From Ensifer sp. WSM1721 (GTDB lineage Bacteria; Pseudomonadota; Alphaproteobacteria; Rhizobiales; Rhizobiaceae), in contig NZ_CP165783.1 in assembly GCF_000513895.2 (NCBI RefSeq), positions 1,240,001 through 1,304,000 of the forward strand: DNA of 64,000 nt. The letters are read 5' to 3'. The notes beneath the pieces were generated by a model that was not told where the DNA came from, made no database searches, and saw nothing but the letters and a program-made list of their open reading frames with translations. Shown here one piece after another: positions 1 through 7,223 of the stretch. Each line of letters begins with the position of its first letter. The stretch's first letter is position 1. Position numbers and translations under genes: made by a program.

Positions 1-95
1 TCAAGGGTTGAGCGGCGGGCTCTTGCCGCCGCCGGTGATGCAGTCCCGGGTAACCCCATACGTGGCGTTCTCGACTTTGTTCTCCTTTTCCGGGT

Positions 96-121
96 GGAAC
101 CAAAGCCCTGGTCTGCCGGTT
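96..121 (+). promoter_or_regulatory. Candidate EcfG/RpoE2-type promoter
   Basis: GGAAC at 96-100 is followed after 19 bases by TT at 120-121, in the context CGGTT. This fits the GGAAC-N18/19-TT pattern of alphaproteobacterial general-stress sigma factors. It lies 37 bases before the first DUF982 start codon. Confidence 0.5.
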
Positions 122-157
122 TCTTTGGACCGGCAACAACCCGCGAGGCAAAGTGTC

Positions 158-409
158 ATGCACTGTTTCTGGTGGGATAAAAGCGTCGAACTGGAGCTCG
201 GAGAGACGGGTAAATATCGCGACGTGAAAAGTACCCGCGAGGCTGTCGAATGCCTCCTGCTGCGTTGGCCGCAGCGGGACGGACGCGCGCTGGCCGCGGC
301 CAAGCGGACGTGCCTCCAGGCGCTCGAAGGCAAGGTCAAGACCGAAAAGGCCCGCAGGGCCTTCATAAAGGCGGCGGAAGAGGCGCATATCTTGATCCGC
401 AGCCAATAG
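158..409 (+). CDS. DUF982 domain-containing protein (first of three in tandem)
   Basis: This 83-residue protein belongs to the rhizobial DUF982 family, whose biochemical role is unknown. The family signature is visible: a short beta-rich start, a conserved EAVECLLLRWP segment, and an ARRAFIKAAEEA helix near the C-terminus. The ATG at 158 is chosen because GAGG lies just upstream; a longer in-frame extension to base 8 would run through the promoter. Two more DUF982 genes follow on the same strand and a fourth lies at 3775-4041 on the other strand. A stress-type promoter precedes it, so induction in stationary phase or under stress is inferred. Confidence 0.8.
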   Translation: MHCFWWDKSVELELGETGKYRDVKSTREAVECLLLRWPQRDGRALAAAKRTCLQALEGKVKTEKARRAFIKAAEEAHILIRSQ

Positions 410-600
410 CAGCCGAGGCCGTCCAATCGCCAAGCCCTTGGCGGGTCCGCGATGAGGGCTTGGTCTGCGAGGGGCCGGCGACACCGTTCACTTCGGGACG
501 GCGCGCCCTAAATAGGGTTCATCAAATCGAGGGTGCGCACTGTGCACAGCGCCCATTGCCTCGCATCGCGATATGCCGGACCCGCGCAAGGAAGCAAGCC

Positions 601-891
601 ATGTACGAGATCCCCTGGGGCAAGCCCGTGAACGTCAACATGCTGGACGGCAGATGCCGAACCGTTATAGGCCCGCTCGACGCCATGAAATGCCTGCAAA
701 GCGAATGGCCCGTGAGAGACGGCGCCTATTACGGCTGCGCGGTCCGCGCGTGTAATGCGGCTCTGAGACACAAGAAACGGCCCGAAGAGGCGCGGGCCGC
801 CTTCATCGCCGCTTCGCGAGAGGCCTTTCTGACGGTCCTGCCTGGCGTGGAGCAGGAGGTGAAGGACGATGGAAACCGGGCCCTGGAATGA
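601..891 (+). CDS. DUF982 domain-containing protein (second of three)
   Basis: This 96-residue protein carries the DUF982 pattern: a DAMKCLQSEWP segment near residue 30 and EARAAFIAASREAF near residue 65. The C-terminal extension of about 20 residues is acidic and absent from its neighbours. The ATG at 601 follows AAGGAAG with good spacing. The 191 bases before it hold no recognisable gene or promoter, so it may be read from the upstream stress promoter. Its last 23 bases overlap the start of the next DUF982 gene, which suggests translational coupling. The function is unknown. Confidence 0.78.
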   Translation: MYEIPWGKPVNVNMLDGRCRTVIGPLDAMKCLQSEWPVRDGAYYGCAVRACNAALRHKKRPEEARAAFIAASREAFLTVLPGVEQEVKDDGNRALE

Positions 892-1111
892 ATGCGTCCC
901 CGTTCGGATGCCGAACGACACGACGATCCACATGGTGTCGAACACGCGCCAGGCGGCGGAGCTGCTCATGAAGCACTGGCCGATCAGCCACGGCAAGGCC
1001 TATGAGAATGCGGTCGAAGTTTGCCAGGCCGCGCTCGAACGCGATTACCCTTCTTATGTAGCGCGGGCCGCCTTTGTCGCAGCAGCGAAAGAGGCACGCG
1101 TCATTCTGTGA
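869..1111 (+). CDS. DUF982 domain-containing protein (third of three)
   Basis: This 80-residue protein has the DUF982 arrangement: TRQAAELLMKHWP in the first half and ARAAFVAAAKEARVIL at the end. The start at 869 lies inside the previous gene and has a good AGGTGAAGGA ribosome site, itself inside that gene, so the two are probably coupled. The three copies differ strongly from each other outside the conserved helices, so the tandem is an old duplication rather than a recent one. No role can be assigned from the sequence. Confidence 0.8.
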   Translation: METGPWNECVPVRMPNDTTIHMVSNTRQAAELLMKHWPISHGKAYENAVEVCQAALERDYPSYVARAAFVAAAKEARVIL

Positions 1112-1152
1112 ATAACGGCATCGGCCGTCGCAGCCCCTGTTCGTTCGAGACC

Positions 1153-1233
1153 CTACAGCGCCGCGCGTCTTATCAGCCTTTTTGACTTGCTGCATGTCTC
1201 CTTAAATCGATCTCGATTTAAGGAGACATGCAG
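1153..1233. repeat. Composite intergenic palindromic repeat, copy 1
   Basis: A CTACAGCG module (1153-1160) is followed by a perfect 21-bp inverted repeat: left arm 1190-1210, spacer TC, right arm 1213-1233. The core is TTAAATCG/CGATTTAA flanked by GCATG. The same palindrome recurs at 13924-13975 and 22384-22429. It sits between the DUF982 tandem and the next gene and could act as a terminator, but no U-tract follows. Confidence 0.85.
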
Positions 1234-1236
1234 TCG

Positions 1237-1262
1237 GGAACTCTTCGCCAGGCCTGCGTGTT
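1237..1262 (+). promoter_or_regulatory. Candidate EcfG/RpoE2-type promoter
   Basis: GGAAC at 1237-1241 and TT at 1261-1262 are separated by 19 bases, 33 bases before the start codon at 1295. The site begins directly after the right arm of the palindromic repeat. Confidence 0.5.
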
Positions 1263-1294
1263 GATCAGCGGATCAACGAACCTTGGGGTCTCGA

Positions 1295-2214
<920 letters not shown>

Positions 2215-2217
2215 CCC

Positions 2218-3000
2218 ATGGACTCTCGCTCACCCGTTGCCTTGGTGACGGGCGCCGGATCCGGCATCGGCAAGGCGACCGCGTTGGCGCTTGCCGCCGA
2301 CGGCGTCAAGGTGGGGTTGCTGGCGCGGACCCGGCGGGCGCTCGATGAGGTCGCCGCGGAGATCGCGGGCGCCGGGGGCCAGGCACTTGTCCTCGAAGCG
2401 GACGTTGCGGACGAGGTGCCTATGCGCAATGCGATAAGGGACCTCGTTTCTAAATTCGGCCGGCTCGACATCGTCGTCGCCAATGCCGGCATCAACGGCG
2501 TCTGGGCGCCGATAGACGACCTGAAGCCGCTCGAGTGGGACAAGACCATCGCCATCAATCTGCGCGGCACCTATCTCACCCTGCATTTGACGGTCCCCCA
2601 CCTCAAACAGGCGGGGGGCGGCGCCATCGTCGTCGTGTCCTCGATCAACGGCACCCGGACCTTCACGACCCCCGGCGCCACGGCCTATACCGCGACGAAG
2701 GCGGCACAGGTCGCGATCGTCCAGCAACTGGCACTGGAACTCGCAAAGCACCACATCCGCGTCAACGCCGTCTGCCCCGGGGAAATCGAAACGGGCATCG
2801 ACGAAAGCACGAGCCTGCGGCATCCAGAGGAAACGGCAATCCCCGTCGAATGGCCGAAGGGGCAGGTCCCCATCACCGGTGGCAAGCCGGGCCGAAGCAG
2901 CGATGTCGCCGATGTCATCCGCTTCCTCGTTTCGGATCGCGCGCGGCACGTGACCGGCAGTCCGGTCTGGGTGGACGGGGGCCAAGGGCTGCTGCGGTAA
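2218..3000 (+). CDS. SDR family NAD(P)-dependent oxidoreductase
   Basis: This 260-residue classical short-chain dehydrogenase/reductase has the cofactor-binding motif TGAGSGIG at residues 11-18, the NAG structural motif, and the catalytic YxxxK as Y157 and K161, with an upstream SS in VVSSING. It ends in the usual VTGSPVWVDGG. The substrate cannot be read from the sequence. Spacing of 3 bases from the upstream gene and a weak ribosome site of its own suggest translational coupling. Placement behind a stress-type promoter hints at a general-stress role, which is inference. Confidence 0.88.
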   Translation: MDSRSPVALVTGAGSGIGKATALALAADGVKVGLLARTRRALDEVAAEIAGAGGQALVLEADVADEVPMRNAIRDLVSKFGRLDIVVANAGINGVWAPIDDLKPLEWDKTIAINLRGTYLTLHLTVPHLKQAGGGAIVVVSSINGTRTFTTPGATAYTATKAAQVAIVQQLALELAKHHIRVNAVCPGEIETGIDESTSLRHPEETAIPVEWPKGQVPITGGKPGRSSDVADVIRFLVSDRARHVTGSPVWVDGGQGLLR

Positions 3001-3338
3001 CATCAAAGGAAGCACGCGGTCCGGCGCTGAGCTAGGAACCGAACATGGAAAAGGGCCCCACCATTGCGGCGGGACCCGCCATTTGCGTCATGTCATTATT
3101 ATTTGAGGAGCGCGCGGATCCGTAGGGGCTTTGCGGAGAGGGAACTTGTTCCGCGCGATCCGACCACCAAACTTCAAACAGAGCGAATTGTTCCCGGCCG
3201 CGCCACGCAAATCACACCGCATTTTTCCGGAAGTGAAAGGAACATCCCGAGGCCGGGCCGGTTCCCCGGTCGGCGGGCGAAGGAATCGTTAACTATCTTC
3301 CCGATAGAGGTGGCTTCTAGCGAATGCGGAGTGATTCG
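3001..3338. other. Intergenic region with a candidate stress promoter
   Basis: No convincing gene is present. GGAAC at 3239-3243 and TT at 3262-3263 (18-base spacing) form an EcfG-type promoter about 75 bases before the DUF6074 start. A short perfect palindrome, GGAACTTGTTCC, lies at 3142-3153; its role is unknown. A loose GC-rich inverted repeat after the SDR stop, near 3055-3082, may help termination. Confidence 0.45.
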
Positions 3339-3647
3339 ATGGCCGTTGGACGGAACCGAGGTGCGAGTGAGATCGAAAGCGGAGAGGTTGTCGCCTTTCC
3401 TCTGGCGGCGCGTTTAGGCGACGTGGAGCGCTGCGCCCGGGAACTCGACCGGATACATGGTAGCGCCGCCGTCGAGTATTGGAAGATCGAGTGCCGGCTG
3501 CTCGCCGAACAGCTTTCGGCGCTCGGCCTGCCGGACCCGGAGATCCGCCGAGAGGTCCTAGCATTTCAGGTGGAGGTCCAGATCGCAATGGCCGAGCGCT
3601 ACCGAACGCATGCTACCGAACGGAGCCGATCCGACAGCCGGACGTAG
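3339..3647 (+). CDS. DUF6074 family small protein
   Basis: This 102-residue protein fits the rhizobial DUF6074 family: a VVAFPLAAR start of the conserved region, then two amphipathic helices with YWKIECRLLAEQL and an ending rich in charged residues. No function is known. Two ATGs are possible, at 3324 and 3339. The second is preferred because GGAGTGA is correctly spaced before it. It stands alone, behind its own stress-type promoter, and faces the DUF982/CBS operon. Confidence 0.65.
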   Translation: MAVGRNRGASEIESGEVVAFPLAARLGDVERCARELDRIHGSAAVEYWKIECRLLAEQLSALGLPDPEIRREVLAFQVEVQIAMAERYRTHATERSRSDSRT

Positions 3648-3774
3648 CCGTCCCGAATCGGCGCGAAATCGATCACGGTTTGGAAGCCGGCTATATGAAA
3701 AACCCCATGGCCACGCCGTGGTCATGTGGCTGTAGAAGAGTTCTTCAGGGCGGAGGTCGCGGTCGCTGCCGCCT

Positions 3775-4041
3775 TCACTCTCCCGTCCAACTGTGCACGT
3801 GGAACTTGGCCTCCTCGGCCGCCTTGATGAAGGCGGTACGCGCGGCGTCGGGCTCGTCCTGCCCATCGATCACGCGATCGCAAGCTGCGAGCGCACTCCG
3901 TTTCGCCGGCCCGTCGGCGAGGGGCCAATGATTCTTGAGGCAGAGACATGCGTCGCGTGTGCTTTGTACCCGAAGAACGCGCTTAGGCGCCTCCAGGATG
4001 ACCGCTTCACTCCACAGACGATCCTGCGTCAGGCATGACAT
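3775..4041 (-). CDS. DUF982 domain-containing protein (fourth copy)
   Basis: This 88-residue protein carries the DUF982 hallmarks TRDACLCLKNHWP and ARTAFIKAAEEAKF. It is the distal gene of a reverse-strand operon: its start codon at 4041 lies inside the last codons of the CBS gene (13-base overlap), with AAGGA upstream. Linkage of a DUF982 gene to a CBS-domain gene may mean that the two work in the same response. The function is unknown. Confidence 0.78.
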   Translation of the reverse strand: MSCLTQDRLWSEAVILEAPKRVLRVQSTRDACLCLKNHWPLADGPAKRSALAACDRVIDGQDEPDAARTAFIKAAEEAKFHVHSWTGE

Positions 4042-4508
4042 TGCGACATTCCTTCAGGCTGGGCGCTGACGGGCGCTGGACGGTTCAGTCCTTCGAGCAC
4101 CAGGCCGCCGAGTTCTGGGCTCGCGCGGGTGATGTCGGCCAGTGATATGATGCCGGCAGCCTGCCGCGTCTCGTCGACGACCACGAGGCGGCGTATCCTG
4201 AGGTCGTGCATTTTCTGCGCGGCGAGCAATATGCTGTCTCCCTCCTCGCAGGACTCCGCGGAGACCGTCATGAACTCGAACACGGCGGTCGAACTCGACA
4301 GGCCGCGTGCGACGACGGAGGTAAGGATATCGCGATCCGTTACGATCCCGAGTATCGTTCCGACACCCGGCGCTTCAACCGGTACGGCGCCAACGCCGGT
4401 CTCCTTCATCAGCCGGGCGACCGATTGCGCCGTATCGCTTGGAGATACCGTGAAGACCGGGTGCGACATCACGTCTCCGACGCGTAGCGGCTGCTCAGGG
4501 GCGACCAT
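4029..4508 (-). CDS. Tandem CBS domain-containing protein
   Basis: This 159-residue protein consists almost entirely of two CBS domains (about residues 8-65 and 75-130), which together form a Bateman module that binds adenosine nucleotides. The first begins VGDVMSHPVFTVSPSDT and contains GIVTDRDI; the second contains RIRRLVVVDE and GIISLADI. There is no catalytic domain, so it probably senses energy state or modulates a partner. The ATG at 4508 has GGAGGAG upstream; the frame stays open further upstream but without such a site. It overlaps the DUF982 gene downstream and a short reading frame upstream. Confidence 0.85.
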   Translation of the reverse strand: MVAPEQPLRVGDVMSHPVFTVSPSDTAQSVARLMKETGVGAVPVEAPGVGTILGIVTDRDILTSVVARGLSSSTAVFEFMTVSAESCEEGDSILLAAQKMHDLRIRRLVVVDETRQAAGIISLADITRASPELGGLVLEGLNRPAPVSAQPEGMSQCHA

Positions 4509-4695
4509 CGACGAGGCTCCTCCCATTGATCGAAGCCGGGACCGCGACTTCCTCTGCCGTCGACTTCTTGAGAGTGAGATCGACCCGATAGGGGACGATG
4601 ACCTGGGGTTGCCAGGCATTCCGGCCCGATTTCTTTGGATTCGGATTCTCAGGCGGCCGGGCAAACCTCGGACGCTTCGTCAGTCGATGTCGCAC
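4495..4695 (-). CDS. Possible small basic protein starting with GTG
   Basis: A 66-residue reading frame begins with GTG at 4695, preceded at good spacing by AGAAGGGAG, and overlaps the CBS start by 14 bases. It is rich in arginine, lysine and proline in its first half, with no domain I recognise. The ribosome site and the tight overlap favour a real gene, but the composition is also compatible with a leader region. Confidence is therefore modest. Confidence 0.4.
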   Translation of the reverse strand: MRHRLTKRPRFARPPENPNPKKSGRNAWQPQVIVPYRVDLTLKKSTAEEVAVPASINGRSLVDGRP

Positions 4696-4748
4696 AAGAC
4701 GCTCCCTTCTCTTAGCGTAGACATGCGCGGCTAAAACCGCAGTCCGTT

Positions 4749-4773
4749 AACGCACCACTAGGGTTGCGGTTCC
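4749..4773 (-). promoter_or_regulatory. Candidate EcfG/RpoE2-type promoter
   Basis: On the reverse strand GGAACC (4773-4768) and GCGTT (ending 4749) are spaced 18 bases between GGAAC and TT. It lies about 54 bases before the GTG start at 4695 and would drive the small ORF, CBS and DUF982 genes. Confidence 0.55.
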
Positions 4774-4807
4774 CCGCAATTTACCGCCGGCGCGTTTTGA
4801 GGCCCGC

Positions 4808-5074
4808 TCACTGCGGCGCCGCGGGCTCCGGATCCGCATTCGCTCGCGCCGTGGCATCGTTGAGGATGGAGGCGATTTCCGTCGTCATCGCATTCTGCCT
4901 GGCGAAGGCTTCAGAGGGGACGACACCCGGATCCTCCTCATGATCCTGGACGATCTGAGCTTCCTCGAGAAGGCGGTTGATCTCCGCCCAGACGTCGTCG
5001 TGGCGTGCGAGGGCCGAGAGCACGGCCACGAGGACCTCTCTGTGGGCGGCCAGCCGAAACTCGATATTTTCCAT
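4808..5074 (-). CDS. Hypothetical small acidic helical protein
   Basis: This 88-residue protein has no domain I recognise. It is mostly helical, with charged heptad-like stretches (residues 5-45) and a disordered, alanine- and proline-rich tail. There is no signal peptide or membrane segment, so it should be cytoplasmic. GGGAGGT upstream of the ATG at 5074 is a strong ribosome site. No GGAAC-type promoter is visible in front of it, unlike its neighbours. Confidence 0.6.
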   Translation of the reverse strand: MENIEFRLAAHREVLVAVLSALARHDDVWAEINRLLEEAQIVQDHEEDPGVVPSEAFARQNAMTTEIASILNDATARANADPEPAAPQ

Positions 5075-5176
5075 GTGGGACCTCCCGATATGTGCACCAA
5101 CGGATGCCCTTTGATGCGGCGACCGGCAGCCGCGATGCGCTCGTGGATCCCGGCCATGCGCAGTTGCAAAGATTGC

Positions 5177-5207
5177 AGCGCCGCGCGTCGGAAAGACGCA
5201 CGGCGCT
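5177..5207 (-). terminator. Stem-loop downstream of the DUF1236 gene
   Basis: Arms 5177-5189 and 5195-5207 pair at 12 of 13 positions around a 5-base loop. Only a weak T-rich stretch follows in the reverse direction. The arm AGCGCCGCGCGTC is also the start of the composite repeat near 1160, so this may be a fragment of that repeat family used as a terminator. Confidence 0.4.
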
Positions 5208-5272
5208 TAATCGGATTGACAGAGTTGAAAGGGGCTTCCTCGCAAACTACGCGCCCCTATGTGCTTCAAATG

Positions 5273-5557
5273 CTATTGCAGGATTTCCACGACCGTACGC
5301 TGTTTGGGATTAACGACGACGCGCTTGTTGTTCACCACCGCATACCCGTAGTCGGGCTGATCCGGGATAGTGTGGATTTCCACGGTCTCTGGAAGCGGCT
5401 GTCCAACGACAACCTCGCCCTCAAAAGTGACCGAAGGCACATTCTGCTCCAACACGTAAGTCCTGACTTCGCCGGGCAGCACGACGGTTGTTTGGGCGAT
5501 TGCCGACGTGCCCAGCGTCAGGAACAGTGCGGCTGTCATAGAGGCAAATCTCTTCAT
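5273..5557 (-). CDS. DUF1236 family periplasmic protein
   Basis: This 94-residue exported protein has a signal peptide (MKRFASMTAALFLTLG, cleavage probably after AIA near residue 21). The mature part matches DUF1236: alternating valine-rich strands, the segment LPETVEIHTIPDQPDYGYAVVN, and a terminal RTVVEILQ. Members are small envelope proteins of rhizobia and relatives with unknown function. The start at 5557 has AAGGAGA upstream. A stress-type promoter lies only about 26 bases before it. Confidence 0.82.
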   Translation of the reverse strand: MKRFASMTAALFLTLGTSAIAQTTVVLPGEVRTYVLEQNVPSVTFEGEVVVGQPLPETVEIHTIPDQPDYGYAVVNNKRVVVNPKQRTVVEILQ

Positions 5558-5582
5558 GGCGTTCTCCTTGTTGGGCTTTCCC

Positions 5583-5607
5583 AACTGGTGACATCGCTTT
5601 TGGTTCC
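5583..5607 (-). promoter_or_regulatory. Candidate EcfG/RpoE2-type promoter
   Basis: On the reverse strand GGAACC (from 5607) and TT (5584-5583) are 18 bases apart. The predicted transcript would start near 5576 and leave a leader of about 20 bases, which just includes the ribosome site of the DUF1236 gene. Confidence 0.5.
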
Positions 5608-5801
5608 CGCAAGGCGGGCTGCCGGCTCGGCCGCAACGACGGAAAGGATGGAACGACTTTCCGTCTTGTGAACCCTCCGCTCCGCACCCGCTGGCGTTTT
5701 GCCTTGCTCGCGAGCGCGACCCGCACCCGACGAAGCGCTTCGCGGCGTCGGTCTGTCGGCCTCTCGCGGCGTGAGCCTGGGGAAATATACCCCCGCCCTT
5801 A

Positions 5802-5826
5802 GGAACCAAAGGGCCGGACAGGCATT
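5802..5826 (+). promoter_or_regulatory. Candidate EcfG/RpoE2-type promoter before the sigma factor gene
   Basis: GGAACC at 5802-5807 and CATT ending at 5826 give 18 bases between GGAAC and TT. The sigma gene starts at 5875. If real, the sigma factor gene is itself part of the general stress regulon, or autoregulated. Confidence 0.5.
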
Positions 5827-5874
5827 TTCTAACGTCACCTAGAGAACTTCATAGGCAGAAGGGCAATATTTGAC

Positions 5875-6396
5875 ATGCCTGCCACCAGCGGTCACGCATC
5901 GCACTCATCACCGCTGCTTGAGGAGCAGGTCGTCGATCTGATTCCCGCTCTCAGGGCCTTTGCCCGCACATTTACATCGGCCTCATTCGAGGCGGACGAC
6001 CTTGTGCAGGAAACCCTGCTTCGCGCCCTGAGGAGCATCAATCAGTTCGAGCCGGGCACGAGCCTCAAGTCATGGCTGTTCACGATCATGCGCAATGCAT
6101 TCCGCACGCAGTACAAGATTCGCACACGCGAAAGCCCCGGCAGCACCAATTGCGCGGAACTGCCGATCCCTACGGCACCGCCGCAAGAATGGTCGGTCCT
6201 CAACGGCGAGCTGCGCACCGCACTCGGAGCGCTCTCCCCCGAGCATCGTGAGGTGCTGGTTCTCGTCGCCGGTTTCGGCATGAGCTACAAGGAAGCGGCA
6301 GATATCTGCGACTGCGCGATCGGAACGATCAAGAGCCGGCTCAGCCGCGCCCGCGACGAGCTGACGGCGCAAATGCACGGAAATCCACTGAACTAG
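5875..6396 (+). CDS. ECF-family RNA polymerase sigma factor, EcfG-like
   Basis: This 173-residue protein has sigma region 2 (about residues 18-85; DDLVQETLLRAL, then FEPGTSLKSWLFTIMRNAF) and sigma region 4 (about 115-165; ALSPEHREVLVLV, then YKEAADICDCAIGTIKSRLSRAR). The FEPGT and SWLFTIMRN sequence is typical of EcfG/RpoE2-like general-stress sigma factors, which are held inactive by NepR and released by the response regulator PhyR. No phyR or sensor kinase lies in the window, so the exact subgroup is uncertain. A NepR-like frame lies 33 bases downstream, on the opposite strand. It could be the main EcfG or one of the paralogues that rhizobia often carry. Confidence 0.85.
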   Translation: MPATSGHASHSSPLLEEQVVDLIPALRAFARTFTSASFEADDLVQETLLRALRSINQFEPGTSLKSWLFTIMRNAFRTQYKIRTRESPGSTNCAELPIPTAPPQEWSVLNGELRTALGALSPEHREVLVLVAGFGMSYKEAADICDCAIGTIKSRLSRARDELTAQMHGNPLN

Positions 6397-6429
6397 CCTA
6401 GCAACCAGAACGACCAACGGGGCTCCGCT

Positions 6430-6588
6430 TCAGCGATTTCGCTCGTCGAGAGCCCTCTGCAGCTTCCGCGCCAGTTCGAGAAGGCGCTGCGGTACCGCCT
6501 CCTTGCGGATGTCCTCCAGAAGGGAGGCGATCCGCTCGTCGATGGCTTTTTCCGCGTCTGCATCCGCGGAAGCCTTGCTGTCGTTCAT
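6430..6588 (-). CDS. Putative NepR-like anti-sigma factor, 52 residues
   Basis: The frame starts at ATG 6588 (AAGGACG upstream) and stops at 6430. The first 15 residues are alanine- and aspartate-rich. The rest forms two helices, IDERIASLLEDIRKEAVPQR and LLELARKLQRALDERNR. The VPxRxxxLxxxL pattern between the helices matches the NepR family, in which VPDRFxDLLxxL is the hallmark that binds EcfG sigma factors and phosphorylated PhyR. It converges on the EcfG-like gene, whereas classic nepR is usually transcribed with or beside ecfG in the same orientation. The assignment rests on a short pattern, so an unrelated small protein is possible. Confidence 0.55.
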   Translation of the reverse strand: MNDSKASADADAEKAIDERIASLLEDIRKEAVPQRLLELARKLQRALDERNR

Positions 6589-6854
6589 TCGCCCGTCCTT
6601 GGTCACGGCTAGGATCTCAACCCAGATTATTGTTCCGGCTCAGCGCTGTAAATCATCAAAACCACCGGAATGGAAGGGCCGGAGCCGCACCCGCAGGAGC
6701 CATACCGGAGACATCGTACCTCAGTCCACATGCCGCTCGCTGGTGATTTGCACGCCGCATGTCGTTGCCGGCCCATGTAAGGACCAGCCGAATAAACACC
6801 GACTGCGCGAAGCGGCAGGAAATGCTTGCGGCGTTCACAACTCGCCGAACGCGC

Positions 6855-7043
6855 TCACTTTTTTGAAACGTGCTGTTTCTTTCCCTTGCGTTTGGTCGAC
6901 GCCATTTCCTCGAGTTCCTTCTCGGTCATGGATTCGGCCATGCTACGCGAGGCGTCTTTAAGCTCGCTCTTCTTCTTTTCGCCTCTCTTGGCGGCAAGCG
7001 CGGCACCGGCGGCCATTTGCTGCGCCTTCGATTTTGCAGGCAT
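6855..7043 (-). CDS. DUF3008 family protein
   Basis: This 62-residue, strongly basic protein begins MPAKSKAQQMAAGAAL and ends in lysine- and histidine-rich residues, with ESMTEKELEEMASTKRKGK in between. This closely follows the DUF3008 family of small, probably disordered, stress-associated proteins, which have no known biochemical role. The start at 7043 has GAGAAGGAG upstream. The 266 bases between it and the NepR-like gene hold nothing else I can identify. Confidence 0.8.
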   Translation of the reverse strand: MPAKSKAQQMAAGAALAAKRGEKKKSELKDASRSMAESMTEKELEEMASTKRKGKKQHVSKK

Positions 7044-7118
7044 GACTCCTTCTCCCATGGATGATGCTCCGCCCCGAACCGGGACAGTTCCCCGATGTCG
7101 GCCGGGCTTCGCTGCCGG

Positions 7119-7143
7119 AACCGGCGAGACTCGATTATGTTCC
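7119..7143 (-). promoter_or_regulatory. Candidate EcfG/RpoE2-type promoter
   Basis: On the reverse strand GGAACA (from 7143) and CCGGTT (ending 7119) have the 18-base spacing. It lies about 76 bases before the DUF3008 start codon. Confidence 0.5.
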
Positions 7144-7223
7144 GCGAGTGAGCAAATGCGTTCAGCGAACGAGCGGTACGGCTTCAAATGCCCGGCCAGA
7201 AACGGGGAAGCCGCGGCCCGTCC

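Noticed and set aside
1-426. A 141-codon frame on the reverse strand
   Set aside because: It is antisense to the first DUF982 gene, has no ribosome site and no recognisable domain.
250-600. N-terminal extension of the second DUF982 gene to base 250
   Set aside because: The extension overlaps the first DUF982 gene out of frame and has arginine/alanine-rich shadow composition. The ATG at 601 has a proper ribosome site.
3064-3417. A 117-codon forward frame
   Set aside because: It covers the stress promoter and the start of the DUF6074 gene in another frame, with no family match.
5177-5207. A possible small RNA gene at this stem-loop
   Set aside because: It is better explained as a terminator or repeat fragment; no promoter faces it.
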